51,678 bases of DNA from Vulcanisaeta distributa JCM 11216 (GTDB taxonomy: Archaea; Thermoproteota; Thermoprotei; Thermoproteales; Thermocladiaceae), in the NCBI RefSeq assembly GCF_001315985.1, contig NZ_BBBI01000013.1:1-51678 (forward strand), given 5' to 3'. The notes beneath the pieces were generated by a model. The model was not told the DNA's origin and made no database searches. It worked only from the letters and a program-made list of their open reading frames with translations. The number at the start of each line of letters is the position of its first letter. Position 1 is the first letter of the stretch. Made by a program: the position numbers and the translations under genes. Shown here in pieces: positions 1 through 9,583 of this stretch.

Positions 1-2
1 TG

Positions 3-988
3 GCTATGAACCTAGCCCAACTTGGTATTGATACGTACCTTGCGATAACTCGGCCATAATAAGGAGTGATCTATATAGGGATAAGATTGAGACCTTGGGT
101 ATTAAGGCATTTATTGGTATGAATATAGTCGATGCGAAGGACTCGGGTGATGGATTAAGGCTCACGCTCGAGAATATAAGAGGCAAAAAAGCTAAGATTC
201 AGAGGAGGGAGGAGTTGATTGTAGACGTTTTAGTGAGTGCCGTTAGGCTACCGGTCATTGACCTGCCAGCACAATTAGGCGTGCCTATCGTCTATGCACC
301 GGAAATTGGAGGTCTCGTACCTAGGAGGGGCTTTACGGGAGATCTCGGGCTTGGTAATGTTTATGTTGTCGGTGATGCCGGCGGATTACTCCCGGAGGCC
401 TTAATCGTTAAGCAGGCTAGGATAACCGCATTAAGTATAGGCGTTAAGGAGGGTTTAGTGCCTGGTGAGGCTCTCGATAAGGAATTAGCCGAGTTCAAGA
501 GGGATTTAGTCACTGTGAATTCCTCGTATTATAACGTAATCCTCAGGTTTGAGCAGGGGCTTCAGGGCAGTGGTTATTATGCCGAGCCCAACGTAGCTCA
601 TGCACCCATGTGGGCTGCCGCCGGGTCTATTGAGGATGTGGAAAATGCCCTTAGGAGTGCCAATAGGCAGTACCTATGCTTCTGTGAGGATGTTACCCTG
701 AATGACGTATTAAAGTCGGTCAGGGTATTAATGCATGGTAGGGAGGTCAGGGTTAGGGTTCTTCATGGTGAGGAAGAGGAATATAAATCATTGAGGTTAC
801 CGGGCATGGAGAGGATAAAGAGAACCACTGGTTTAGGTACAGGTCCCTGCCAGGGTAAGTTCTGCCTTGTCAGTGCGAATCTAATACTAAGCTTCATATA
901 CCAAAAGAAGCCTAGTGAGCTTGGATTGCCGAGGATTAGGTTTCCCGAGGCGCCAATACCAATGGCCACGCTTGCGGGTGGTGAGTGA
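3..988 (+). CDS. FAD-dependent oxidoreductase with C-terminal BFD-type [2Fe-2S] domain, SoxA-like (partial, frameshifted)
   Basis: The 5' end lies outside the window. Residues from base 3 read as an oxidoreductase core, and the C-terminus carries the BFD-like cluster motif LCFCEDVT followed about 60 residues later by GPCQGKFC (four Cys). This layout is typical of sarcosine oxidase alpha, hydrogen cyanide synthase and archaeal dye-linked proline dehydrogenase alpha subunits. The reading frame changes near base 57-62, where one A appears to be missing in a CCATAATAAGG context; after it the protein is open to the TGA at 986-988. That stop overlaps the ATG of the next gene (TGATG), so the two are probably translated together as subunits of one amine or imino-acid dehydrogenase. 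The substrate cannot be read from the sequence. Confidence 0.75.
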
Positions 989-2161
989 TGAGTGAGGGTC
1001 ATGGATTAATCTCTTTGACTGCCGATGCCGTGGTTGTTGGTGCAGGTATTGTTGGTTTGGCCGTAGCTATTACCTAGCTCGCAAGGGCCTCTCCGTCGTT
1101 GTACTAGAGAGGAGCTATGTTGGTTCTGGGAGTTCAACGAGGAATGCGGGTAGGTATAGGGTTCACTTTGGGAATAGGGAGAATACGGAGTTTGCAATCA
1201 GAGCCATTAAGAAATTAGAGTCCCTCAGTGGTGAACTTGGTTGGAACGGAGTCTTTGAGAGACAGGGCTACCTATGGCTTGTTAGGCGTAAGGAGGTTCT
1301 TGGGAATTACGAGAGACTTAACGAGAAATTATGGAAACCACTAGGTGTGCCCGTTCAGATACTCACGGTAGAGGAATTAAGGGATAGTTCCCATACATCA
1401 ATACCCAGGGCATAGTGGGTGCTGTCTATGGTCCCCCCCAAGACGGCGCCTTCCACCATGATTACCTGGTGTTGGGTTATTACGAGAGGGCGCTCGATCT
1501 TGGTGTTAGGGTTTATGAGTACTCGGAGGTTAAGGGCGTTGGTGTTGAGAATGGTAGGGTCGTTAGCGTCTCAAGTAATAATGTTTTTGTGAAGACGAAG
1601 AATGTGGTATTCGCGGCTGGGGCATGGACTGGCGAGGTCATGAAAAGCACACTCAATATAGATATTCCGATTAAGCCCGTCAGAAGGGAAATTGGGATTA
1701 CAGAACCTGTGAAACCAATAATTAATACCTACATAATAGATACTGAGACTAACCTATATGTCGGTCAGACAATGAGGGGGGGTGAGATATTGGGTAGTAT
1801 AGAACTTGAGGGTGGCGAAGGTTTCTTACCCTATGGAAATACCCTTTCCTGGTTAACTGCCTGGGCTAGGGAGACGGTGAAGTTAGTGCCCAGTCTTAAG
1901 AGGATTAGGGTTATGAGGGTGTGGTCGGGTTATTACGAAATGACGCCTGACCATAGTCACGTAATGGGTAGGTTAAGTACGTGGCCCGAGGGTGTTTATG
2001 TGCTGTCTGGTTTCTCAGGCCATGGCTTCATGTTTGGCCCATACGCCGCTGAGTTGCTGGCTAATTACATGATTAATGGTGTTGTTGATCCAATAATGAA
2101 GCCATTTCTGCCCGATCGGTTTACTACGGGGAATCTAATCAAGGAATTACTGGTTATTTAA
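988..2161 (+). CDS. FAD-dependent amine/amino-acid oxidoreductase, SoxB-like (two frameshifts)
   Basis: The N-terminus has a Rossmann FAD-binding motif (VVVGAGIVGLA) and the C-terminus the DAO-family signature around LSGFSGHGFMFGP, so this is a member of the DAO superfamily (sarcosine oxidase beta, proline dehydrogenase beta). It starts at the ATG overlapping the upstream stop. Two indels interrupt it: one near 1070, where GCTATTACCTAG should read AYYLA and a T is missing, and one near 1395-1405 before INTQGIVGAVYG. The extra Pro in GPPQDG (C7 at 1433) and the extra Gly in MRGGEI (G7 at 1776) match the run-length anomaly seen across the window. It could be a true pseudogene, but the conserved sequence on both sides of each break favours sequence error. 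Confidence 0.75.
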
Positions 2162-2262
2162 TTTCCTATTTGCTCAGGTCTTCGTATTATTCATGTGTAA
2201 TTCATGGAGTATCATTTAATTAATGTGTTTGGGTAATTATTAATCGTAGCTAATTATTAACC

Positions 2263-2692
2263 ATGACGATGGAGCAGAGTACTACGGACATTGCAGTAAG
2301 TGTTAATAAGGTGGAGGCTGGGGTAAATGAGCTAATAAGTAGGTTAGCCACTGTTGTTGACCCGAGGCTGGTGACCAGGGAGCCTCCAATAGATGTTTTC
2401 GATAATGGCGATTCAGTAATAATACTCGCTGACCTACCTGGTATCAGGAAGGAAAATATTAAGGTCAGGTTGGTAGTAATTACGTGGAGATAATGGCCGA
2501 GCCACAGCCACTGCCGGCAGTCGGTAAGGCAGCTAGGGTGGAGAGGTTGAGTAATTTCAGGTTTATAGGAAGGTGGAACTCGGAGTGAGACTTAAGGTTG
2601 ATAGCGCTAAGGCAATGTATAGAGATGGCGTATTACAGATAATTATACCTAAATTAGGTAGTATAGCAGAAACGGAGGTTTTAATAGAATAG
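2263..2692 (+). CDS. Small heat-shock protein, Hsp20/alpha-crystallin family (frameshifted)
   Basis: The region PPIDVFDNGDSVIILADLPG is the start of an alpha-crystallin domain, and the last segment contains FYRKVELG...MYRDGVLQIIIPK, the classic Hsp20 C-terminal strand pattern with a terminal hydrophobic motif. A cytoplasmic ATP-independent holdase is expected. The gene is broken twice: near 2470, where a G seems missing before GSNYVEI, and near 2565, in the sequence around TTTATAGGAAGG. With both corrected it is about 143 residues, normal for the family. The final part ends at TAG 2690-2692. The upstream 100 bp is AT-rich and probably carries its promoter, but no single TATA box stands out. 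Confidence 0.8.
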
Positions 2693-2764
2693 TTATGAGT
2701 AATAAATAAGTATTTCATCTCTAAAAATCATACGATTAATAATTATTGATTTATTAGGATAAGG

Positions 2765-2772
2765 TATTTATA
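2765..2772 (+). promoter_or_regulatory. TATA box of the PhoU-like gene
   Basis: The sequence TATTTATA is centred about 26 bp upstream of the ATG at 2795, which places the predicted transcription start at the start codon. This spacing supports leaderless transcription and favours ATG 2795 over the GTG at 2792. Confidence 0.6.
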
Positions 2773-2794
2773 GGGGTCTAATTATTAGGTCGTG

Positions 2795-3850
2795 ATGTCT
2801 ATAGTGAAATTTGAGCCGGAAACCAGGAGGGTTCAATTAACGGGAGGCGCAACCCTAATAGTTTCACTGCCTAAGGAGTGGACTAGGCAGGTGGATCTTA
2901 AGCCTGGCGATGAGGTCCTCGTAATACCACAGCCAGACCTATCACTACTTGTTGTGCCTAAGAAGATGGTTAAGGCGCCGCTCCTTGAGTCATCAATAAA
3001 CGTTACCCAGGACCTATCAAACATAGATCACTTGGAGAGGGTATTGCTGGCTCATTACCTATCTGGTTATGATATATTTAGGCTCAATTTTGACGTATCG
3101 ACGCTGAACCTTAAGAAACAGGTTAAGGATATTGTACGGAGAAAGCTGACAGGCGTTGAGATTATCGAGGAGGGCAGAAACACACTTGTTATTCAGAACC
3201 TCGTTAATGTACCTGACATAAACATTAGGGACATAATAGTGAAGCTTGGCAAGACCGTTGTTGGCATGATTGATGACTTAAGAACACCGATAGAGAATGG
3301 TGATAAGGCGGTGGCCACCGACATTATCGAGAGGGATAATGAGGTTGATAAGTTCTACTGGCTCCTAAATAGGCAGTTGAAGAGGGTCCTCGTCAGTAAG
3401 CACGCCCTAAGCCTATCTGGCATTCAGGACCCAAGGAGTATTATTGAGTACGCAATAATTAATAAGTCACTTGAGAGGGCGGCCGACCATGCAGTTAAGA
3501 TAGCCCGAGAGATCGTGAACCTTGGTGATAAGTACATATTGATAATGCCGCAGGAGCTTAGGCAGAAGTTCAGTGAATTGCTTAGTAAGGATTCCGTGAT
3601 AATGAATAATGTTGGTAAGGCAATGACGGAGAAAGTGGACATGAGGGAGATTAATTACATAATTGATACTGTTAAGTATGAGATACGGTCAGCAGTGGAC
3701 TCACTCGACTCGTCACTATTAAATTACAACCTAACCACCCAGGCGGCGGCATCCGCTAGGCTAATACTGGATAGTATCTATAGAATCGCTGAGTATGCAT
3801 CGGATGTTGGCGAAGCATTACTTAACCTTGCAATTGAGCAGTTTGGTTGA
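2795..3850 (+). CDS. AbrB-PhoU domain protein (phosphate-transport regulator type)
   Basis: The first ~50 residues form a SpoVT/AbrB-like DNA-binding domain (RRVQLTGGATLIVSLPKEW, then LKPGDEVLV). The rest is a helical PhoU-like region of about 270 residues with two repeated bundles (IERDNEVDKFYWLLNR; ERAADHAVKIAREIV). Archaeal proteins of this architecture are thought to regulate phosphate uptake or act as metal-binding adaptors. No pst transporter genes lie beside it, so its role here is inferred from the family only. The frame is intact over its full length of about 351 residues. It converges on the methyltransferase downstream with only 14 bp between the stops. Confidence 0.85.
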   Translation: MSIVKFEPETRRVQLTGGATLIVSLPKEWTRQVDLKPGDEVLVIPQPDLSLLVVPKKMVKAPLLESSINVTQDLSNIDHLERVLLAHYLSGYDIFRLNFDVSTLNLKKQVKDIVRRKLTGVEIIEEGRNTLVIQNLVNVPDINIRDIIVKLGKTVVGMIDDLRTPIENGDKAVATDIIERDNEVDKFYWLLNRQLKRVLVSKHALSLSGIQDPRSIIEYAIINKSLERAADHAVKIAREIVNLGDKYILIMPQELRQKFSELLSKDSVIMNNVGKAMTEKVDMREINYIIDTVKYEIRSAVDSLDSSLLNYNLTTQAAASARLILDSIYRIAEYASDVGEALLNLAIEQFG

Positions 3851-3864
3851 TTCGACCAAATTTG

Positions 3865-4467
3865 CTAAAAACTAAATTTTTCAAAAACCATCGTTATTAT
3901 ATCCTCAAAAAAGTAATGAGTTGCCTTAGATATTATTAATTTAAAGCCACATCTTCCCAAATAATCAATTAAATCTTCCCAGTTAGATAATGATGATTGA
4001 GTTAGGATAACCATGCGAACTCTGCCTTGGCACACCAACTGCATTAATGACCTGGCTACCTCATTACCATGAGGCCCACCGAAAATCCTCCAATCCTCAC
4101 TCCAATTACCTGGCAGGTAGGGCGGATTACTAATTACTACGTCAATACGGAATCCAGCCTTAATTGTGTCCAGGAGGTTCGCAGTTATGACATCAGCATA
4201 TTGATAGAGGCCATTATCAATTAGGTTTATCCTGGTATTCATTGATGCATTGTAATCAATATCAACAGCTAAAACCCACGTAATACCCTCTTTATTAATT
4301 ACCTCCTCCAGCGCCGCCAGTGTTAGTATACCTGTTCCGGAACCCACATCGATTATACGTAAATATCCGTTATTAGCATAATTATTTAAAACCCAGCGAA
4401 GTAGCTCGACAGTTTGCCAAGTATCCTCAGCGGGGGGATATACATCGCCTAGTACTCTGATCCTCAT
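3865..4467 (-). CDS. HemK/PrmC-type N5-glutamine methyltransferase
   Basis: An SAM-dependent class I methyltransferase of 200 residues. Near the N-terminus is VYPPAEDTW, followed by the SAM-binding DVGSGTGILTLAAL (motif I) and the catalytic NPPYLP (NPPY motif of residue N-methylases). This combination is typical of archaeal/eukaryotic Mtq2-like enzymes that methylate the GGQ glutamine of release factor aRF1. The G6 run at 4432 encodes the PP of VYPPAED, which looks natural. The gene lies 13 bp downstream of the stop-to-start gap with the HTH membrane protein and may be co-transcribed with it. RNA methylase activity cannot be excluded. Confidence 0.8.
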   Translation of the reverse strand: MRIRVLGDVYPPAEDTWQTVELLRWVLNNYANNGYLRIIDVGSGTGILTLAALEEVINKEGITWVLAVDIDYNASMNTRINLIDNGLYQYADVITANLLDTIKAGFRIDVVISNPPYLPGNWSEDWRIFGGPHGNEVARSLMQLVCQGRVRMVILTQSSLSNWEDLIDYLGRCGFKLIISKATHYFFEDIITMVFEKFSF

Positions 4468-4480
4468 ATTATCTAGCTAT

Positions 4481-5299
4481 CTAAAATAATACTATATATA
4501 TTAATACGGAAGGTATTAGCAGAAATAGCGTTCCAAAGAGTAATGAGTACTCCATGGGTTTTCCCGAGCTCATTGAGAGTACCGTAGAGAGTATTACTAA
4601 GCTAATAAGTGGTAAAAATGCCTTAAGTAAGGCGTCAATTATTGAGAGTGGGTAGGGTGGTAACCACGGCGTTATCAACGCCATTATCGTTGGGTATAAC
4701 GATACCGGTATAAGGGATGTTAATATACCGCTCAACAACTTAAGGTCGATAATCTCGCTGCCGAGTAGGTACCTATAAATAAATAATGCAATGCCGAGAT
4801 AGGCAAGTACTGATATTATAGTTATGCCTATTGGCATGGAATTCATACCTTCTGCGAAAATCAGGAGTAGTAATTCGTAATTCTGTATGAAAGCCGTGAC
4901 TAGACCAAGGACTATTATCACCATTGAATAAATAAGTAATGCGTTTGGCCCAAGCCTATACATATTTATTATTAATGGTCTCATCAGTAGTATATCAGTT
5001 AGTTCATCGGTTTTTATACTCAGTTTCTCAGTACCTTGGCCAAGGCTTATTATCCCATCGATTTTTTCTATAAGCGTCCTACCTTTACCCGTTATCTTCA
5101 CATATGGTCCATCCCTGATAATTAAGCCATTAGCTCTTAGTATCTCAACGTCGTAGTAAATAGATGATTGAGGGGGGGCATTCAATTCTCTCCTCAAGTC
5201 CGATATCCTCATGGTTCCCCGATTAAGTAATAATCTCAATATCTGCAGTCTCCTTGGCTTCAATACGATATTACTTATATCATCAACGTCCCTACTCAT
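4481..5299 (-). CDS. Winged-helix DNA-binding protein with C-terminal membrane segments
   Basis: Residues ~15-85 form an ArsR/MarR-like winged helix (RRLQILRLLLNRGTMRISDL, then SSIYYDVEILRANGLI). From about residue 105 to the end there are four to five strongly hydrophobic stretches, so the protein is probably a membrane-tethered transcription factor of 272 residues. The C-terminal part has no motif I recognise. The Pro-Pro in LNAPPQSS comes from a 7-G run (5172-5178) and one Pro may be spurious. It is divergently transcribed from the next gene and shares the 53-bp spacer with it, so it may autoregulate both. Confidence 0.6.
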   Translation of the reverse strand: MSRDVDDISNIVLKPRRLQILRLLLNRGTMRISDLRRELNAPPQSSIYYDVEILRANGLIIRDGPYVKITGKGRTLIEKIDGIISLGQGTEKLSIKTDELTDILLMRPLIINMYRLGPNALLIYSMVIIVLGLVTAFIQNYELLLLIFAEGMNSMPIGITIISVLAYLGIALFIYRYLLGSEIIDLKLLSGILTSLIPVSLYPTIMALITPWLPPYPLSIIDALLKAFLPLISLVILSTVLSMSSGKPMEYSLLFGTLFLLIPSVLIYIVLF

Positions 5300-5322
5300 T
5301 ACAGCAATACCTATAGAGTAAG

Positions 5323-5329
5323 TATAAAA
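5323..5329. promoter_or_regulatory. Single TATA element midway between two divergent starts
   Basis: TATAAAA lies at the exact midpoint of the 53-bp gap between the ATG of the minus-strand gene (5299) and the GTG of the plus-strand gene (5353), about 27 bp from each. No second TATA-like element is visible in the gap, so one box may serve both directions or one of the genes may use a poor promoter. Confidence 0.5.
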
Positions 5330-5352
5330 GAGTTCTTTCTTGGGAGTATTCT

Positions 5353-6263
5353 GTGGTTAGTTTTGATGATTTGAAGGTTTCACTGAGTACGTACATAACG
5401 AGGAATAGGCGGGTTACTTACCAGGACCTGCTGAAGTGGTCATCGAGTAACAAGGTAGGTAATGCACTACTGTACCTAATAATTAGGGAGTTAATTCATG
5501 AAAAGAGGTTTAAGGTTTCCGGGGAGTACGTAATTGGAACCATAAGAATTGGTAATAACGACATTAAACTATCAATACCAATGTATATAGAGGTACCTGG
5601 GGAAGTCACTAAGCAATCAATACCTACAAGGCGCCAGGCTAGGCAAAGACGCACTAGGAGCTCAAGCATTTTGGAGGTGTTTAGTGAAGATAAGAGGCCG
5701 GAGGAAAAGCGAACCACGGTAGAGATTAATGAGAATGTAGTAAGGGAGGTAAGGACAGAGACTTCTAAGGAGGTTAAGCACGAAGATGCGCAGCAAAAGG
5801 CTGAGCCTAAGGTTGAGGAGCACAAAGAGGAGGTGCGGAGTATTAATGAGGCGAGAGAGCCGAGAGGGAAAATAAGGAAATAACCAGCTCTATTAATACT
5901 GAGGGGGGGACGGGCGCTCCAACGGATTATTCGACAGTGCCCATGGAGGACTTCATGGTAATGCTTAGGAGAGTCATTGAGGAGGAATTACCACAGAACA
6001 GGGAGGAGGGTTATAAGGTTGCCATGGCAATGCTCAGTTACCTGCAGAGGTATTGGAGTGTTGGTGAATTGAGGCTTAAGTTCGATATTGCCAAGCAGCT
6101 TGGCAGCACTGGTGAGAATATCATGAGGATTGAGGATGGGGGGGTCTTAAGGGCTCTCAGGAGGTTGGGCATTGTGGAGGTTGTGGAGCCTGGCGTTGTT
6201 AATAGGGTTAAGGAATTACCCAAGGAATTCGTTAAGGTTAGGCTTGACTCGCTATTCACTTAG
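5353..6263 (+). CDS. Conserved hypothetical protein with charged linker and C-terminal helical domain (frameshifted)
   Basis: Two adjacent open frames form one protein of about 300 residues. The first ends at 5883, but the +1 frame is open from about 5860 through 5937 into the second, so a missing base near GGGAAAATAAGG (about 5862) is the likely cause. The N-terminal ~90 residues look like a winged-helix fold (RRVTYQDLLKWSS). A Lys/Glu-rich linker follows (about residues 95-190), then a C-terminal domain with WSVGELRLKFDIAKQLG and VLRALRRLGIVEVVEPG, also winged-helix-like. Function is unknown; the charged linker between two helix-turn-helix-like ends suggests DNA or RNA binding. It converges on S25e with no gap. 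Confidence 0.6.
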
Positions 6264-6619
6264 TTACGCAGCCACCTGCTTGAGTCTCTCGGGAGTCGTG
6301 TATACCTCGGTCCTGTGCCCCCCCTTTGATACAAGCACGAGTACGCCCTTACTGGCGAGAGCCTTAGTACTTGGTATGCAACACTTATTTTTGTGTTAAA
6401 CCTAGTGGCTACTAGGTACGGTGTCGCATACTCCCACTTGACCACCTCCTTCTCAACATCGCTAAGGAGCTTTTGATCAATGAGTGATGCTTTAGCTGTT
6501 GGTCTCTCCTCAGTAGCTGCCTTCTTACCCCTCGCGGCTGGTTTGGCGGGGGGGGCTTGCTGTTGCTTTTCCTGCTTCTTTGCTAATTGCGAGAGTGTTG
6601 GTTTCTTCTTTCCACCCAT
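6264..6619 (-). CDS. rps25e: 30S ribosomal protein S25e (frameshifted)
   Basis: The N-terminus is a Lys/Ala/Pro-rich tail, followed by the S25e winged helix: EVVKWEYATPYLVATRFN, KISVAYQVLR, then after a frame change ALASKGVLVLVSKG and TEVYTTPERLKQVAA. The break near 6390 is a lost G in AAGG(G)CTCTCG. A 7-run at 6318 inserts a Gly before HRTEVY, and an 8-run at 6548 adds a Pro in the tail. The corrected length of about 118 residues is normal for crenarchaeal S25e. It sits on the 40S-like head of the archaeal 30S subunit. Its stop abuts the stop of the upstream convergent gene. Confidence 0.85.
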
Positions 6620-6742
6620 ACAGGTCAGTAACCCTACCGCACCTCCCTTTATAAACTATTCTTTTCCTCCGCATGGGAGTTAAGTATTATGCCTATGATT
6701 GTGTCGGAAAGGTTTTTTAAGTGCTTTTTTAAATCATGAATA

Positions 6743-7322
6743 ATGCCAAATCCCACTTATCGTATTGAGAATATTGTCGCCACGGTAAACCTCGGCATTG
6801 ATTTAGACCTGGACAAACTCGCGGAGAGACTCCCAGCGGCTGAGTATAACCCTGAGCAATTTCCTGGTTTGATCCTAAGGTTGCAAAGGCCGAAGATATC
6901 AGCATTGATATTTAGGACAGGTAAGATGGTGTGTACAGGGGGCTAAGAGTGAGAATGAGCTTAAGAGGGCCGTCAAGGAATTGGTAAGGCTTCTTAATGA
7001 GCATGGGGCTGACGTACCGCTCACACCGGAGATACAGGTGCAAAACATAGTGGCCTCCGGCAACCTGCATGCTGAAGTTGATATTGAGAAGTCGGCGTTA
7101 ATGCTTGAGAATTCGATGTACGAACCCGAGCAATTCCCCGGCCTGATCTATAGGATGGATGACCCGAAGGTCGTCCTACTAATATTTAGTTCAGGCAAGA
7201 TAGTGTGCACTGGCGCCAAGAGGGAGCAGCAGGTCAAGGATGCAGTCTTTAAGATACACGACGTGCTTAAAGACATTGGTGCCTTATACGAGGAGGAGGG
7301 TAAGGAGGAAGAGGAGTTTTGA
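6743..7322 (+). CDS. tbp: TATA-box-binding protein (frameshifted)
   Basis: Two direct repeats of about 90 residues are visible, each with EQFPGLI and a downstream IF..GK.VCTGAK, the hallmark of TBP. The first repeat runs to TGKMVCTG and the second begins around IQVQNIVASGNL. The frame breaks at the G run 6938-6942: five G are present, but four restore CTGAKSENELKRAV. The C-terminus has an acidic tail (EEEGKEEEEF), common in crenarchaeal TBPs. The stop overlaps the ATG of the next gene by one base, suggesting an operon with that gene and Hjc. Confidence 0.93.
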
Positions 7323-8037
7323 TGTCCATGTTCCCAGAGGCAGTACCCATAATAGGTCAGGAAGTTAGTCGAGTACCTAATTTAGTATTTACGAATAAGT
7401 TAGCAATGGAATTAAGAGGTGAGGTTGGTCCTGCTATTATAAAGAGATTAAGAATGTTGAGTAAGGAGGCCATTGGTATTGTTAGGATCAATGGAAGAAT
7501 CCATGCCAGACTCCCAAATTCATTAAGTAAGTTTGATAAGGCAATCGTAATACTAGGGCCTGGGGGGGTTGGTGAGTCGTGGCTCAGGTATATAATGAGT
7601 CTCTCGAATACTGTAATCGGCTTCACGTTCGACTCACTAATGAGGATTATGAATGCAAGACCGCACTTACTTAATATACCTAATGAGTTGTTCATAGACC
7701 CAGTAATCAATGGCGAAACACCGGTACTGCCTAGGGCAATACCAAAGGTTGCCATTGATTGGTTAATGGATTATGTAGACTCGGGGGGGGTGACCTCTAC
7801 GTGCTGGTACGTGGTGACTCCATAAATAATATCGACTTAATAATGCACTCACGGTTACTTTTCACCTATGATATTAAATTGGCCGAGCTATATAACAGCA
7901 TTATTAAGGGTAACCTTGCTGGTAATTCAAAGGTGATTGTAAATGCTAGGTGTGATTTTTGTGGTGATTCACCAACACCAATCTGCGCATTGATTTGCTC
8001 CGACGTAGACTTAGTTAGGGAGGTTGGGGTTGAGTAA
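7322..8037 (+). CDS. Conserved protein of unknown function with C-terminal Cys cluster (frameshifted)
   Basis: About 238 residues after correcting the 8-G run at 7783-7790, where the upstream frame ends in VDSGG and the downstream frame continues as DLYVLVRGDSINN. I recognise no domain. A glycine-rich loop (ILGPGGVGESW) sits in the middle, and the C-terminus contains CDFCGDSPTPICALIC, four Cys that could bind zinc. It begins at an ATG overlapping the TBP stop and is followed one base after its stop by hjc, so it is probably co-expressed with information-processing genes. The next gene's strength as a neighbour hints at a DNA-related role, but that is inference. Confidence 0.6.
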
Positions 8038-8038
8038 C

Positions 8039-8466
8039 ATGAGCTCACCGAAGAGGAAGGGTTCCACGCATGAGAGGGCCTTGGCCAATAAGTTATGGGA
8101 TATGGGGCTTGCAGTACTTAGGGGGTTGCTCATCGGGCGGCGGTGTTAGAAAGAGGTTTGTGCCTGACATCGTAGCTATAGGCCCCCCCGGCTTCGTACT
8201 GGTGATCGAAGCTAAGTATAGGTCCGAGAGGGGGGGTTCCATAAGGATTGAGGGTGAGAAGGTGGAGAAGCTACTGGAGTTTGCGCGTAGGGCGAGGGGT
8301 GATGCGTATATTGCCGTGAAGTTTAAGGGCGATGACTGGCGCTTTCTACCGATCACGGACAAGGGGGGTTATCGTTGTGAGACCTGATGACTTAGGCAGT
8401 GCATATACACTTGAGCAATTGATTAATAAATACGTGAGTAGATCATTAACTGAATACTTAAGGTAA
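8039..8466 (+). CDS. hjc: Holliday junction resolvase Hjc (two frameshifts)
   Basis: An archaeal resolvase of the PD-(D/E)XK fold. Visible are KRKGSTHERALANKLWDMG (catalytic Glu in HER), then VPDIVAIG (Asp) and VIEAKYRS (E-x-K). Two G-run errors split it: at 8119 five G are present where four restore LRGCSSGGGVRKRF, and at 8363 six are present where five restore DKGVIVVRPDDL. The corrected protein is about 141 residues, slightly long for Hjc (about 120-140). Two 7-runs (8183, 8230) add a Pro in IGPPGF and a Gly in ERGGSI. It resolves four-way DNA junctions during recombination and fork repair. Confidence 0.88.
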
Positions 8467-8500
8467 TGTTGATAATTAATCTTTAATATTTTCTAAATCC

Positions 8501-8793
8501 ATGAGTTACTTAATGTCATCAACTATACAGCGGGAGATAAAGGCACTTGTCGACCAGTTACTCAAGACTTCGGAAACTAAATCACTGAGATTTACGCGGG
8601 TTAGTATTAAGGCTTCTGACAATGGCTTTGAGGTGAATATAAAGATATACCTTGAGCATCCGATACGCTCAGTAGTGTTTATGAATTGGCAAAGTCAATG
8701 GTTAGTAAGTATGGTATTACAATAGACGATATAATGATATACTCACCTCACTCAAGGGCCATTAAGCTCACCTTCACCATTAAGAGGAGGTAA
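8501..8793 (+). CDS. Small conserved hypothetical protein (frameshifted)
   Basis: A protein of about 97 residues. The first part runs MSYLMSSTIQREIKALVDQL to YLEHPIRS, and after an indel near 8675-8685 it continues VYELAKSMVSKYGI to FTIKRR and stops at 8791-8793. The pattern of alternating hydrophobic strands (FEVNIKIYL, IKLTFTIK) with one long helix suggests a small alpha/beta fold. I do not recognise the family. It lies between hjc and an MBL-fold gene with its own AT-rich upstream segment. Confidence 0.5.
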
Positions 8794-8805
8794 TTTGCGG
8801 TAAAG

Positions 8806-8815
8806 CTTATTTATT
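8806..8815 (+). promoter_or_regulatory. TATA box of the MBL-fold hydrolase gene
   Basis: CTTATTTATT is centred 26 bp upstream of the ATG at 8837, the spacing of a leaderless crenarchaeal promoter. Confidence 0.55.
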
Positions 8816-8836
8816 GCGGAGATTACCCACATATTA

Positions 8837-9528
8837 ATGAGTGCGCAATCATATATTAAATGGCTTGGCCATGCAGCCTTCGAAATAATGCTAAGCGGTA
8901 AGAAAATCCTAATTGACCCATGGATCTCCAATCCTCTCTCTCCCGTGTCTCTTAACGAAATATCCAATGTCGACTTCATACTCATAACGCATGACCACTT
9001 CGACCACCTGGGCGAGACTATAGATATCGCTAAAAAGACGAATGCCACCGTCGTTGGGGTCTTCGAACTTGTTAATTACCTCAGTGAGCAGGGTGTTAAG
9101 AATACCATAGGCATGAACGTCGGTGGTTCCGTAAAGTTAACCAATGAGATCGAGGTTTACGTAACCCCGGCTCTTCATAGTTCAAGTAGGGGGGGCGTAC
9201 CCGTGGGCTACATAATAAGGGCTCCTGAGGCAACGATATACCACGCTGGAGACACTGGGTTATTTAGTGAAATGGATTTGCTGGGTAGGTTATTTAAGAT
9301 CGATGTGGCTATGTTACCAATAGGTAGTTTATTCACCATGGACCCAGACAAGCCGCCTACGCATTAACAATGCTGAGGCCTAGGGCAGTAGTACCCATGC
9401 ACTACAACACATTCCCAGACATTAAGCAGGACCCGCAGCAGTTCAAGGAACTTGCGGAGTCCATGCTCCCGGACATTAGGGTATTTATATTGAAGCCTGG
9501 TGAGATTTTACAATTGCCAATCAAATAA
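8837..9528 (+). CDS. Metallo-beta-lactamase-fold metal-dependent hydrolase (UPF0173 type, frameshifted)
   Basis: The motif THDHFDHLG is the HxHxDH metal site, preceded by the typical IDPWISNP and followed by HAGDTG and MLPIG. After a single-base loss near 9350 the frame continues as AYALTMLRPRAVVPMHYNTF to the end, giving about 231 residues, the usual UPF0173 length. The G7 run at 9189 adds a Gly in SSRGGVPVGY. The substrate of this family is not established. Start choice is supported by the TATA spacing. Confidence 0.82.
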
Positions 9529-9583
9529 CCAATTAGTGCCAAGCCCTTAATATTTAAAATCTCTCAAATGCTTCGTTGCTGGT

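Noticed and set aside
988..2161. SoxB-like gene as a true pseudogene
   Set aside because: Both breaks are single-base indels with conserved protein sequence on each side, like the many others in the window, so sequence error is the simpler reading.
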